Shown: in pieces, positions 47,327-54,610 of the stretch
How positions within the stretch are numbered: the stretch's first letter is position 1
Layout: each line of letters begins with the position of its first letter
NCBI GenBank assembly: GCA_019322805.1
Contig: JAHWIC010000002.1
Coordinates: 70,118 to 134,117, forward strand
DNA length: 64,000 bases
Direction: 5' to 3'
Source: Candidatus Woesearchaeota archaeon
GTDB lineage: Archaea > Nanobdellota > Nanobdellia > Woesearchaeales > JAHWIC01
Notes under the pieces: model-generated
Told to the model about the DNA's origin: nothing
The model's database searches: none
Seen by the model: the letters and a program-made list of their open reading frames with translations, nothing else
Program-made: the position numbers and the translations under genes

Positions 47327-48719
47327 GGATATTTATAACAACATCAGGCTTAGCTTTTCCTCTTGATTTCTGCATAACCTTCCCCATCAAAAAGTGAAGT
47401 GCTTTAGCTTCTCCTTTTTTATAATCTTCAGCTGCTTTTGGATTTTCTTTAATCGCTTCTTTGCAGAATTTCTCTAATTCCTTTGCTCCAGAAACAGCTT
47501 CAAGCTTTTCTTTCTTTACATATTCATTTACGTCAAAAGGCACTTCAACAAGCTTTTCCAGGATTTTCTGTCCAACTGCATCTGTTATCTTTTTCTCGTC
47601 GATTAATGTTAATAAATCAATAAGGTGCGTTTCATTTAATTTGACTTCATCCAATGTTTTCTTGTTGTAGTTAAGAACTCTTGCTAATTCTCGCCTTATC
47701 CATTTTGCTGCTAAGTCTGGGTTGACTGCTGCTGCAACCTTTTCAAACATCAGAGCCATTTGCTTATCCTTAGCAAGAATCTCTGCTGTTTCTACATTAA
47801 TTCCATGCTCTTTGGTAAATTTCTCGAGCTTTGCTTCAGCTAACTCTGGCATCTCTGCTTTTATCTTGTCAATCCAGTCTTTTTTCAGTTCTATCTTAAC
47901 TAAATCAGGATCAATAATATAGCCGTATTCTTCCTCAACTTCCTTGCTTCTTAAAGAAAATGTTGTACCTGTTTCAGAATCCCAGGCGCGGGTCTCTTGC
48001 TTTAGTTTTTTGCCGTCTGCAATTTCCTTCTTTTGCCTTTCAACTTCATATTTTAAAGCTCTTTCAATATCTTTAAAGCCGGTTATATTCTTTATCTCGC
48101 TTCTCACATAACCAGATTCTTTTATAGAGACATTAGCGTCTGCTTTGATTATGCAGTTGTTGACATCAAATATTTCCAGGTATTCTAAAACTGTGATTAA
48201 CTGCTTCATAAAATCACGAGCTTCTTCAGGGCTTTCAAGCTCTGGCTTTGTTACGACTTCAATAAGGGGGTTGCCGCTTCTGTTATAATCCACTAAAACA
48301 AAAGGAGACTTTTGCATAGAGCCTATATGAACTAAAGCTGCAGGATCTTCCTCAAGATGGATTCTTACCAAACCAATCTCTTTTCCAGAGCTTAATTTTA
48401 ATTTTCCCTCTGTTGCTAAAGGAATCTCATACTGCGAGATTTGATAATTCTTAGACATGTCTGGATAGAAGTATGATTTTCTTGAGAAAATCAGCTCTTT
48501 AGCTATTTTTGAGCTTGTTGCTAAAGCTAATTTTATTGTATACTCAACTGCTTTTTTATTAGTTACTGGCTTAGAGCCAGGCATTCCTAAGCAAACCTCG
48601 CAAACACGGGTATTAGGATCATCTGTTCCCTGAGTTGGGCAATCGCAGAATAGTTTTGTAACTGTGTTTGCCTGCACATGAATTTCCAATCCAATTACAA
48701 TTGGTGATGTGAACTTCAT
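47310..48719 (-). CDS. gatB: Asp/Glu-tRNA amidotransferase subunit B
   Basis: Kinase and tRNA-binding subunit of GatCAB. The 469-residue chain has the cradle with IGLEIHVQANTVTKLFCDCP, the zinc/Cys segment CEVCLGMPGSKPVTNKKAVEYT, FSRKSYFYPDMSKNYQISQYEIPLA, VRIHLEEDPAALVH, VDYNRSGNPLIEVVTKPEL and KADANVSI, then a helical domain and YqeY-like tail ending LMGKVMQKSRGKAKPDVVINILKKLV. In archaea with GatDE, GatCAB usually serves Asp-tRNA(Asn). It is last in the operon and overlaps the small membrane ORF by four bases. Confidence 0.95.
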   Translation of the reverse strand: MKFTSPIVIGLEIHVQANTVTKLFCDCPTQGTDDPNTRVCEVCLGMPGSKPVTNKKAVEYTIKLALATSSKIAKELIFSRKSYFYPDMSKNYQISQYEIPLATEGKLKLSSGKEIGLVRIHLEEDPAALVHIGSMQKSPFVLVDYNRSGNPLIEVVTKPELESPEEARDFMKQLITVLEYLEIFDVNNCIIKADANVSIKESGYVRSEIKNITGFKDIERALKYEVERQKKEIADGKKLKQETRAWDSETGTTFSLRSKEVEEEYGYIIDPDLVKIELKKDWIDKIKAEMPELAEAKLEKFTKEHGINVETAEILAKDKQMALMFEKVAAAVNPDLAAKWIRRELARVLNYNKKTLDEVKLNETHLIDLLTLIDEKKITDAVGQKILEKLVEVPFDVNEYVKKEKLEAVSGAKELEKFCKEAIKENPKAAEDYKKGEAKALHFLMGKVMQKSRGKAKPDVVINILKKLV

Positions 48720-48940
48720 CTTTTCTTTTTCTTTGCTCTTTTAACATGGTGGAATATAGTGTATCCAACTGAGATTATGAAATAAAGAGGGATTACAAAA
48801 ACAGCCAAGATAAAAAATACAGGTTCTTCTACGGCAATTAGGGCTGATATTATGTTGTGCAGTAAAACTGCTACCATAAATGAAACAATGATTATTACTA
48901 ACTTTTTCAGGTCCAACAAAAGATATTTTTCCAGATTCAT
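48716..48940 (-). CDS. small membrane protein inside the gat operon
   Basis: A 74-residue protein with two transmembrane helices (about residues 12-35 and 40-62) and a basic end (HHVKRAKKKKR). It overlaps both gatA and gatB by four bases, so it must be translated with them. Known GatCAB complexes have no membrane subunit; it may be a passenger or may tether the complex. No family recognised. Confidence 0.6.
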   Translation of the reverse strand: MNLEKYLLLDLKKLVIIIVSFMVAVLLHNIISALIAVEEPVFFILAVFVIPLYFIISVGYTIFHHVKRAKKKKR

Positions 48941-50343
48941 TCAAAAGCACCTCCAATCTGCATTAATTTTCCCTCTGCTAAATGGTCTGTTATTGCCAAT
49001 AGTCCAACTGGCAGGTTATTTTCAAGACCAACAGGAACATTAAGATGAGGCAGGCCTGCTAAATTAGGGCCAACTGTCATTATATCCATCATGTAGTTCT
49101 GCATTACGCTTAGCTTTTCAATATCCCTGAATTTTGGAGGAAGAATTGGAACTGTCGGGCTTACCAAACAGTCAAATTTCCTGAATAATTTCTTATGTTC
49201 TTCAATGATTTTTGTTCTTACTTTCATTGCTTTTATGTAATAAGCATCCCTGAAGCCAGCCATGCGGGCAAAAGTGCCGAGAATAATCCTTCTCTTTGCT
49301 TCTTCTCCAAAATTAGCGCTTCTTACTTTTGCAAAATAATCATTAAAGCTTCCTTCAAGCTTCTCATGCTGTCCATATCTCATACCGCAGAACTTTGCCA
49401 GGTTAGTTGATGATTCTGATGTTGCAATCAGATAATAACATGCTATGCCATATTTGTAGGTTATTGGCAGCTTTATTTCCTCGTATTTTGCTCCCTGTGA
49501 TTCAAGCTTTTTTATTCCATCCCAAACCTTATTTTTAACAGCTTCTTCAGTTCCCTCTGCAAATGCCTCTTTTATTACTCCAATCTTTAGTCCTTTTACA
49601 TCTTTTTTTAGGAATGAACTGTAATTATCTACTTTTTCATTTATTGTTGTTGATTCTTTATTGTCAAAACCTGCTATTATCTCGAGCATTAATGCGATTT
49701 CTTCCATTGTCTTTGCCATCGGGCCTATTTTATCTAAGCTGTTAGCATAATCAATCAAGCCATATCTGCTTACACGGCCATAAGTCGGGCATAAACCAAA
49801 AACACCGCAGAAAGAAGCTGGGTTAACTATTGAGCCGCCAGTTGATTCACCTAAGCTGATATGAGGAAAGTCTGCTTTTTGAGTAATTCCAGCAGAACCG
49901 CCAGAACTTCCACCGCAAGCTCTTTCTTTATCAAAAGGGTTTAATGGTTTTTCAAAGCCAACTCCAACATTTGCTGAGAAACTGCCAAAGCCAAATTCAT
50001 CTTGTGCTGTTTTTCCGATGATTATTGCTCCTTGTTTCTTTATTTTTTCAATTACAGTTGCATCAAATGTTGGTGTATAGCCAGATAGAATCTTTGAGCC
50101 TGCTCTCGACTCAACATCCTTAACACAAATACAGTCTTTAACAGAAACAGCAATTCCTGCTAGCTTTCCTTCTGGTTTTAGTTTTACCTCTTTTGCTAGC
50201 TCTTCAGCTAAATCATTTGAGATTACATTCAGATAATGATATTCATCATTTATTTTCTTGGTTTTTTTTAGAACTTCACTTGTATGTTTAACTATATCAA
50301 TTTCTTTATTCTTCACTTTTTTCGCAAATTCTAGTGAATTCAT
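48937..50343 (-). CDS. gatA: Asp/Glu-tRNA amidotransferase subunit A
   Basis: Glutaminase subunit of GatCAB, 468 residues of the amidase-signature family. The catalytic Lys is in IAVSVKDCICV, the Gly/Ser-rich signature is CGGSSGGSAG, and the nucleophile region is SLGESTGGSIVNPASFCG with the Ser-cisSer-Lys triad intact; the usual GSDTGGSIR reads GESTGGSIV here. The C-terminus (PNLAGLPHLNVPVG) is typical. It overlaps the neighbouring ORFs by four bases on each side. Confidence 0.95.
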   Translation of the reverse strand: MNSLEFAKKVKNKEIDIVKHTSEVLKKTKKINDEYHYLNVISNDLAEELAKEVKLKPEGKLAGIAVSVKDCICVKDVESRAGSKILSGYTPTFDATVIEKIKKQGAIIIGKTAQDEFGFGSFSANVGVGFEKPLNPFDKERACGGSSGGSAGITQKADFPHISLGESTGGSIVNPASFCGVFGLCPTYGRVSRYGLIDYANSLDKIGPMAKTMEEIALMLEIIAGFDNKESTTINEKVDNYSSFLKKDVKGLKIGVIKEAFAEGTEEAVKNKVWDGIKKLESQGAKYEEIKLPITYKYGIACYYLIATSESSTNLAKFCGMRYGQHEKLEGSFNDYFAKVRSANFGEEAKRRIILGTFARMAGFRDAYYIKAMKVRTKIIEEHKKLFRKFDCLVSPTVPILPPKFRDIEKLSVMQNYMMDIMTVGPNLAGLPHLNVPVGLENNLPVGLLAITDHLAEGKLMQIGGAFE

Positions 50344-50624
50344 TCTTCAGTTAAATGATCTAGATAATATTTTTGTAATGCTGCTACTAAGATTGCATCT
50401 TTTCTTTTATCCGGCTCTAACAGCCTTCTTCCCTCTGCAGCTCTCCAAAACTCATCAGCTGATGACAATTCCTCATGCCATTGGGCTATAGTTTCCAATG
50501 GAGTTGCTCTATCCATTGTTCTTAAATCTCTTCTTATTTCTTCGTCTGTGGCACCTTCATACTTTTTCTTAAATCGTTGATATAAAACCACTACTTCCTT
50601 AAAATTATAACCTTTTGGAGGCAT
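50340..50624 (-). CDS. small helical protein between cyclophilin and gatA
   Basis: A protein of about 94 residues, rich in charged helices (FKEVVVLYQRFKKKYEGATDEEIRRDLRTMDRATPLETIAQW) and ending KYYLDHLTEE. ATG 50624 is preferred; a GTG at 50633 overlapping the cyclophilin stop as GTGA would add three residues. It overlaps gatA by four bases. No family recognised. Confidence 0.55.
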   Translation of the reverse strand: MPPKGYNFKEVVVLYQRFKKKYEGATDEEIRRDLRTMDRATPLETIAQWHEELSSADEFWRAAEGRRLLEPDKRKDAILVAALQKYYLDHLTEE

Positions 50625-50629
50625 GCCTA

Positions 50630-51244
50630 TCACTTTTTCACGTATGCTTTATTTATCACAACAGGCTCAACAGGAACATTCTGGTGCACGCCTTTTGTTG
50701 CTGTTTGTACAGCTTCAATCTTATCTACAACATGCTGGCCAGAAGCAACCTTTCCAAAAACTGCGTATCCAAAGTCCCTTGCACCATTGTCAAGGAATGC
50801 ATTATCGGCAACATTTATGAAAAACTGAGATGTTGCAGAATCAACAACCTGTGTGCGAGCCATTGCAAGGGTGTATTTTTCATTCTTCAAGCCATTGTCT
50901 GCCTCATTCTTTATCGGCTCTTTTGTTTCTTTTTGATTCATATCCCTATCAAAGCCGCCGCCCTGCACCATAAAACCTGGAATAACCCTATGGAAGATTA
51001 ATCCGTCATAAAAGCCCTCATTAACGTAATCAAGGAAGTTCTTTACACTGATTGGAGCTTTATCTTCATACAGCTCGACCTCAATATTTCCCATATTTGT
51101 CTCTAGAACAACAACTGGAGCACTCATTGTTTCCACCTCTGTGTTATCTTCAGAATTTGCAAAAAAAACAACAAATATTCCTGCAAGTATTGCAACCATA
51201 GCACTTATCTTCTTTAATTTCCTTTTCTTTATGGTTATCTTCAT
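50630..51244 (-). CDS. membrane-anchored cyclophilin-type peptidyl-prolyl isomerase
   Basis: A 204-residue protein: basic N-terminus and transmembrane anchor (about residues 14-30), short linker, then a full cyclophilin domain with VVLETNMGNIEVELYEDKAP, DGLIFHRVIPGFMVQGGGFDRD (catalytic Arg), LAMARTQVVDSATSQFFINVAD and FGYAVFGKVASGQHVVDKI. The catalytic domain should be outside the cytoplasm, helping exported proteins fold. It overlaps gatC by one base, making it part of the gatCAB operon although functionally unrelated. Confidence 0.9.
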   Translation of the reverse strand: MKITIKKRKLKKISAMVAILAGIFVVFFANSEDNTEVETMSAPVVVLETNMGNIEVELYEDKAPISVKNFLDYVNEGFYDGLIFHRVIPGFMVQGGGFDRDMNQKETKEPIKNEADNGLKNEKYTLAMARTQVVDSATSQFFINVADNAFLDNGARDFGYAVFGKVASGQHVVDKIEAVQTATKGVHQNVPVEPVVINKAYVKK

Positions 51245-51528
51245 TATACTGCCCTTGGCCCTTTAAAGTAGCCGTCTTTCTTGTGCTCAGTATTTTCCAA
51301 TGCTTTTTCCTGGTCAAGAACATCTCCAGGCTTGTCTTCACGCATTTGGTTCTTTAATTCAACTGGCTGGAAGCTTGGCTCAGTATCCTTAGTATTAACT
51401 TCATCAAGCTTTGAAAAAGCACCTAGGATTTCCTTTAATTGAGGAAGAAATTTCTTTATTTCAGAGTCTGTCAGCTTTAGTCTTGCAAGTCTTGCAACAT
51501 TCTCAATTAGTTCTTTATCAACCTTCAT
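51244..51528 (-). CDS. gatC: Asp/Glu-tRNA amidotransferase subunit C
   Basis: A 94-residue linker subunit that wraps GatA and GatB. The N-terminal helical part IENVARLARLKLTDSEIKKFLPQLKEILGAFSKLDEVNT and the C-terminal extension with PVELKNQMREDKPG and YFKGPRAV match the family. It is the first gene of the operon; repeat copy 8 lies upstream. Confidence 0.93.
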   Translation of the reverse strand: MKVDKELIENVARLARLKLTDSEIKKFLPQLKEILGAFSKLDEVNTKDTEPSFQPVELKNQMREDKPGDVLDQEKALENTEHKKDGYFKGPRAV

Positions 51529-51589
51529 TTTTAATGAGAAAAGACTAAGAATGGTTTATATAATTTGTGGATTTGTTAAAGGAGAAATA

Positions 51590-51849
51590 AAAGAAATTCA
51601 ATATGGCCTTATCATTAGAAATTAAATAAAGATTATTTGAAATCAATGTGGCATTATCATTAGAAAACAATTAAATCTGAAAATTCCCTTCATCCTTACT
51701 ATAAGGGAATTTTCATCTTGTTCTGGTTCTTTAAGAAACCCTGTAGATGAGTTTTGCTTTATAGTAGACTTAAGGCAAAACTCAGAATTTTTTATTTTTT
51801 TATTGAATTTTTTAATTGATAATTTTTCGTTATTGATTTTTTAAATTGA
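51590..51849 (+). repeat. cloverleaf intergenic repeat, copy 8 (type II)
   Basis: Fills the 321-base gap 51529-51849 between gatC and the macro-domain gene. Two flank copies of the CAAT(A/G)TGGC(C/A)TTATCATTAGAAA sequence (about 51598 and 51643) precede a core from about 51668 to 51795. Hairpin 1 is AAAATTCCCTT with AAGGGAATTTT (about 51680-51714): the T-A pair of other copies is replaced by C-G on both sides. Then a middle arm (GTTCTGGTTCTTTAAGAAACC) and hairpin 3 GAGTTTTGC with GCAAAACTC (about 51749-51783). Right flank has TTATTGAATTTTTTAATTGAT and again CGTTATTGATTTTTTAAATTGAT. Confidence 0.8.
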
Positions 51850-52344
51850 TCAACTTTTCAATGCCTTACCAAATTCCTTAACCATCTCTTCTCCCCTATC
51901 AATAAGAATCACTTCCTCAAGAGAATGAGCTTCAAATGATCTTATCACTTCAACCATTGCTTGAGCTGCTTTATCCTTAGGCACGCGTCCAACACCTGTT
52001 CCCATGCCAGGGATTGCAATTCTCTTAAGATTGTTTCTTTCTGCGCATTCAAGTGCTGCTCTTGTTGCTTCCTTGATATTGCCTATATCTGTTAGTTGTG
52101 CTGGCTGTTCCATTGTTGGCGCATGGATCACATGCCTTGCTTTCAACGAGCCAGCTGTCGTTATAACAGCATGTCCAATTGGTATTGGTGCTTGCGAAAC
52201 AGCTTCTGCCTCAATCTCCTGGCCACCAACTGATTTTATAGCGCCAGCAACACCGCCGCCCATATAGCCATAAGAGTTAGCTGCATTAACAAGTGCGTCA
52301 ACTTCGATGGTTGTTATGTCTCCTTGTTTTATTGTTATCTTCAT
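51850..52344 (-). CDS. macro-domain protein (ADP-ribose hydrolase/binding)
   Basis: A 164-residue stand-alone macro domain. IKQGDITTIEVDALVNAANSYGYMGGGVAGAI holds the ADP-ribose-contacting Asn and Gly-rich loop; ITTAGSLKARHVIHAPTM and AIPGMGTGVGRVPKDKAAQAM complete the binding cleft. Family members remove or bind ADP-ribose or O-acetyl-ADP-ribose. Single-gene transcript; its stop is just beside repeat copy 8. Confidence 0.9.
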   Translation of the reverse strand: MKITIKQGDITTIEVDALVNAANSYGYMGGGVAGAIKSVGGQEIEAEAVSQAPIPIGHAVITTAGSLKARHVIHAPTMEQPAQLTDIGNIKEATRAALECAERNNLKRIAIPGMGTGVGRVPKDKAAQAMVEVIRSFEAHSLEEVILIDRGEEMVKEFGKALKS

Positions 52345-52389
52345 AGAATAAGGAAAATATTTTATACTTAAAAATTTATTGCTTGGATA

Positions 52390-52923
52390 ATGAGGAAACT
52401 TAATCCATTAAAGGTAATCAAATTTGCGGCAGTGTTTGTTGTCGTGGTTTTTCTGCTAGCAGCTTTCTTCCTTAATCAGATAAAAACAGAGATAATGCAC
52501 CTTATAGAAATCTACGGCTACATAGCTGTTTTCTTCATAACATTAATTGTAGAAAGCTTAGCTCAGCCAATAGGGCCTGAAATCCCTTTGGTTTCAGGAA
52601 AGATTCTTGGCTTGAATATGGCTTATACAGCTTTGATAACAATCATTGGAAGTGTCTTAGCAAGCTTTATCAACTATAGGGTTGGCAAGGTGTTTCAAGA
52701 GAGGGTTAATAAGAGCGAAAAATACATTAAATTTATTGAATGGTACAAAAGGCATGGAAAGTACGGCTTGTTAGTTGCTGCTCTAGGGCCAGTACCATAT
52801 GTTCCTTTCTGCTGGTTCTCTGGCGCATTTGGCTTATCAATAAAGAAATTTATTTTCTTTGGATTATTCCCGAGAATTCTTAGGATTGTTTTTATCTCCT
52901 ATATTCTAAATCTGATTTTTTAG
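52390..52923 (+). CDS. VTT/DedA-like membrane protein (short)
   Basis: A 177-residue polytopic protein: N-terminal helix (about 7-26), IEIYGYIAVFFITLIVESLAQPIGPEIPLVSGKILGLNM, SVLASFINYRVGKVFQERV, and YGLLVAALGPVPYVPFCWFSGAFGLSIKKFIFFGLFPRILRIV. The pattern PxGPEIP..G and the P-rich motif near the end fit the YqaA/VTT superfamily of lipid-handling proteins. Third VTT-like gene in the window. It overlaps the convergent ITPase gene by 18 bases. Confidence 0.8.
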   Translation: MRKLNPLKVIKFAAVFVVVVFLLAAFFLNQIKTEIMHLIEIYGYIAVFFITLIVESLAQPIGPEIPLVSGKILGLNMAYTALITIIGSVLASFINYRVGKVFQERVNKSEKYIKFIEWYKRHGKYGLLVAALGPVPYVPFCWFSGAFGLSIKKFIFFGLFPRILRIVFISYILNLIF

Positions 52924-53457
52924 ATAATTAACCAACTTTAAAACAGCCCTTCTCCTGAACTTCTTAACTTCCTCAATATCATCCATTTCTCCATAAGTTT
53001 TCTTAGAGCCTTCAGGAATAAATATGGGGTCATGGCCAAAGCCGTGAGTGCCTTTTATCTTCTTTGCAATCTTTCCTTTCTCTTTTCCTAAGAATGAAAC
53101 TGGTTTTTTACTTGGTTCACAATAACCAACTGCGCTTCTGTATTCACAGTTTCTATTTCTGACTCCTTTCATAAGCTTAAGAAGCCCTTTCAAACCAATT
53201 CTTTTATGGATATAAGCAGAGCATGTTCCTGGAAAATCATTTAATGCTTTAATAAATAAACCAGAATCTTCAACAACAATTATTCTCTTTAATTTATCAG
53301 CAAGCTGTTTTGCAGCTAGTCTTGCGATTTCTTCAGGAGCATCGCTTCTTAGCTCTGGATAATCAATGCTAAGTTGTTTGACTCTAACCTTTGGCTCGAG
53401 TATCTGCTTGAACTCGCGTACTTTGCCTTTATTTTGCGTTACAAAGTTAATTATCAT
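52906..53457 (-). CDS. rdgB: XTP/dITP pyrophosphatase (HAM1/RdgB family)
   Basis: Removes non-canonical purine triphosphates from the nucleotide pool. The 183-residue protein has FVTQNKGKVREFKQIL, VVEDSGLFIKALNDFPGTCSAYI and THGFGHDPIFIPEGSKKTYGEM, all hallmark motifs. Start at ATG 53457 is preferred because the TATA box TTTTATATAG lies about 25 nt upstream on the minus strand; ATG 53469 would leave only about a dozen bases. A TGACATTTGTCA near-palindrome sits at the predicted transcription start. Confidence 0.93.
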   Translation of the reverse strand: MIINFVTQNKGKVREFKQILEPKVRVKQLSIDYPELRSDAPEEIARLAAKQLADKLKRIIVVEDSGLFIKALNDFPGTCSAYIHKRIGLKGLLKLMKGVRNRNCEYRSAVGYCEPSKKPVSFLGKEKGKIAKKIKGTHGFGHDPIFIPEGSKKTYGEMDDIEEVKKFRRRAVLKLVNYLKNQI

Positions 53458-53531
53458 GGCTATTGACATTTGTCATAGCTATATAAAAGTTTCTTTAAGC
53501 TTTGGATTATTACTTACTAGTAGTCACAATA

Positions 53532-53567
53532 GAAAGATTTAAATATGTAAAAATTAACCTAATAAGT
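53532..53567 (+). promoter_or_regulatory. promoter shared in sequence with the next gene
   Basis: GAAAGATTTAAATAT at 53532-53546 is followed by exactly 21 bases and ATG 53568. The identical 15-mer with the same 21-base spacing precedes ATG 54611 (54575-54589). Both also have a TTACT-AGTAGT element a few bases further upstream (53514-53526 and 54552-54565). The TTTAAATA core is a TATA box giving leaderless transcripts. Confidence 0.65.
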
Positions 53568-54533
53568 ATGGCAGAAGACATTCCAGAAGGCATACCAGTA
53601 GAGGAGTTTTGTAAAAAAAAGGGTATTAGTTATGGAGACTTTGTTTTAGCTAAACCTAAACTCAAAAACCTGGGAATTTTACACCAATTTAGGGGAGTTC
53701 AGTATATCCGCCCAGAAGATGAGGGATATTTAAAAGCATTTTTGCAAGGCGATGAGTCAGAACTTGAGGAAACAGCTTCGCAAGCAAGGCCAGCAGTGCC
53801 AAGCCCAACAGCAATGATAGCTCCTCCAACAGAGTTATCAGAAAAGGAAGTTGATGCTTTAGTAGATGAAGTTGCTGAAGAACGAACAAGACATATTCCA
53901 CAAGAATTAGTTCAACAAGCAACGGGTGAAGGGGGTACTTCTAGAGAAACTGCTGAAAAGAGCAGTGATTGGGAAACTATAGTAGACGAACGTATTAATA
54001 GGAGCGTTCCGCCTAAAACTAGGTATGCTCCTGCACCACCCCAAGGAGCTATGCCCCCTCGGATGAGTGATTTAGCTGCACGATCACGTTCAAATAGGTT
54101 ATTATACGACATGATAAGGCAAAACGAAAAGAGTACTCCTAAAGATAGCCAACACGCAGATTATAGAACAGAAAGACAGGTTGATACTGCGACAGCATAC
54201 CAGGAGAAGCCATCACAAGATGAATTGATAGCTGGTGTAGATGCCAGTATGGCAGCAATAGGTATGCTTGTCCAGATGGGCATACAGGATATTAAGGGAA
54301 TTAATGTTGCTCTCCCATGTGTTATGAGCTTTTTAGAAAGATGCGATGGCCTTAGAGAGGCAAGTGACCCATACAGCAGGATAAGTGTTTCTCTGCTTGA
54401 AAAGGGTTTAAATGATTTTTTTAAGGGATACACTAGATTTTGTAGTGATTGTACTGATAGAGGGAAAAGTTTCGAAGGTGTTGAGGAGATTGTGGTTGCT
54501 TATGAAATGTCTCCAGATGCAGTAAAAAGTTGA
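53568..54533 (+). CDS. orphan protein A of a paralogous pair (N-terminal winged-helix-like domain)
   Basis: A 321-residue protein. Residues about 9-60 (PVEEFCKKKGISYGDFVLAK and a helix plus strand pair) align with residues about 20-75 of the next protein (TIDDFCRAHKLKPEAVGMRE); the helix-turn-helix-strand order suggests a small winged helix. A long Pro/Ala/Ser-rich disordered linker (about 65-220) follows, then a helical C-terminal domain (ASMAAIGMLVQMGIQDIKG, SFLERCDGL, FFKGYTRFCSDCTDRG). ATG 53568 fits the leaderless promoter; the open frame from 53502 does not. No known family. Confidence 0.6.
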   Translation: MAEDIPEGIPVEEFCKKKGISYGDFVLAKPKLKNLGILHQFRGVQYIRPEDEGYLKAFLQGDESELEETASQARPAVPSPTAMIAPPTELSEKEVDALVDEVAEERTRHIPQELVQQATGEGGTSRETAEKSSDWETIVDERINRSVPPKTRYAPAPPQGAMPPRMSDLAARSRSNRLLYDMIRQNEKSTPKDSQHADYRTERQVDTATAYQEKPSQDELIAGVDASMAAIGMLVQMGIQDIKGINVALPCVMSFLERCDGLREASDPYSRISVSLLEKGLNDFFKGYTRFCSDCTDRGKSFEGVEEIVVAYEMSPDAVKS

Positions 54534-54574
54534 TAGCTGATTCTGTGGTTGTTACTCAGTAGTGATTAAAAAGC

Positions 54575-54610
54575 GAAAGATTTAAATATTATGAGTTAAT
54601 CTAGCTTAGT
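54575..54610 (+). promoter_or_regulatory. second copy of the paired promoter
   Basis: GAAAGATTTAAATAT at 54575-54589, 21 bases before ATG 54611, identical to 53532-53546 in sequence and spacing, with TTACTCAGTAGTGA upstream (54552-54565). This suggests the two genes arose by duplication including the promoter and may be co-regulated. Confidence 0.65.

Noticed and set aside
1853..51849. CRISPR array
   Set aside because: The repeats are single dispersed copies of 120-140 bp with internal palindromes, with no regular spacers and no cas genes.
53464..53475. TGACATTTGTCA as a second copy of the 5.2 kb operator
   Set aside because: It shares only TGAC...GTCA with TGACCACTGGTCA, with different spacing and centre; too weak to link the two sites.
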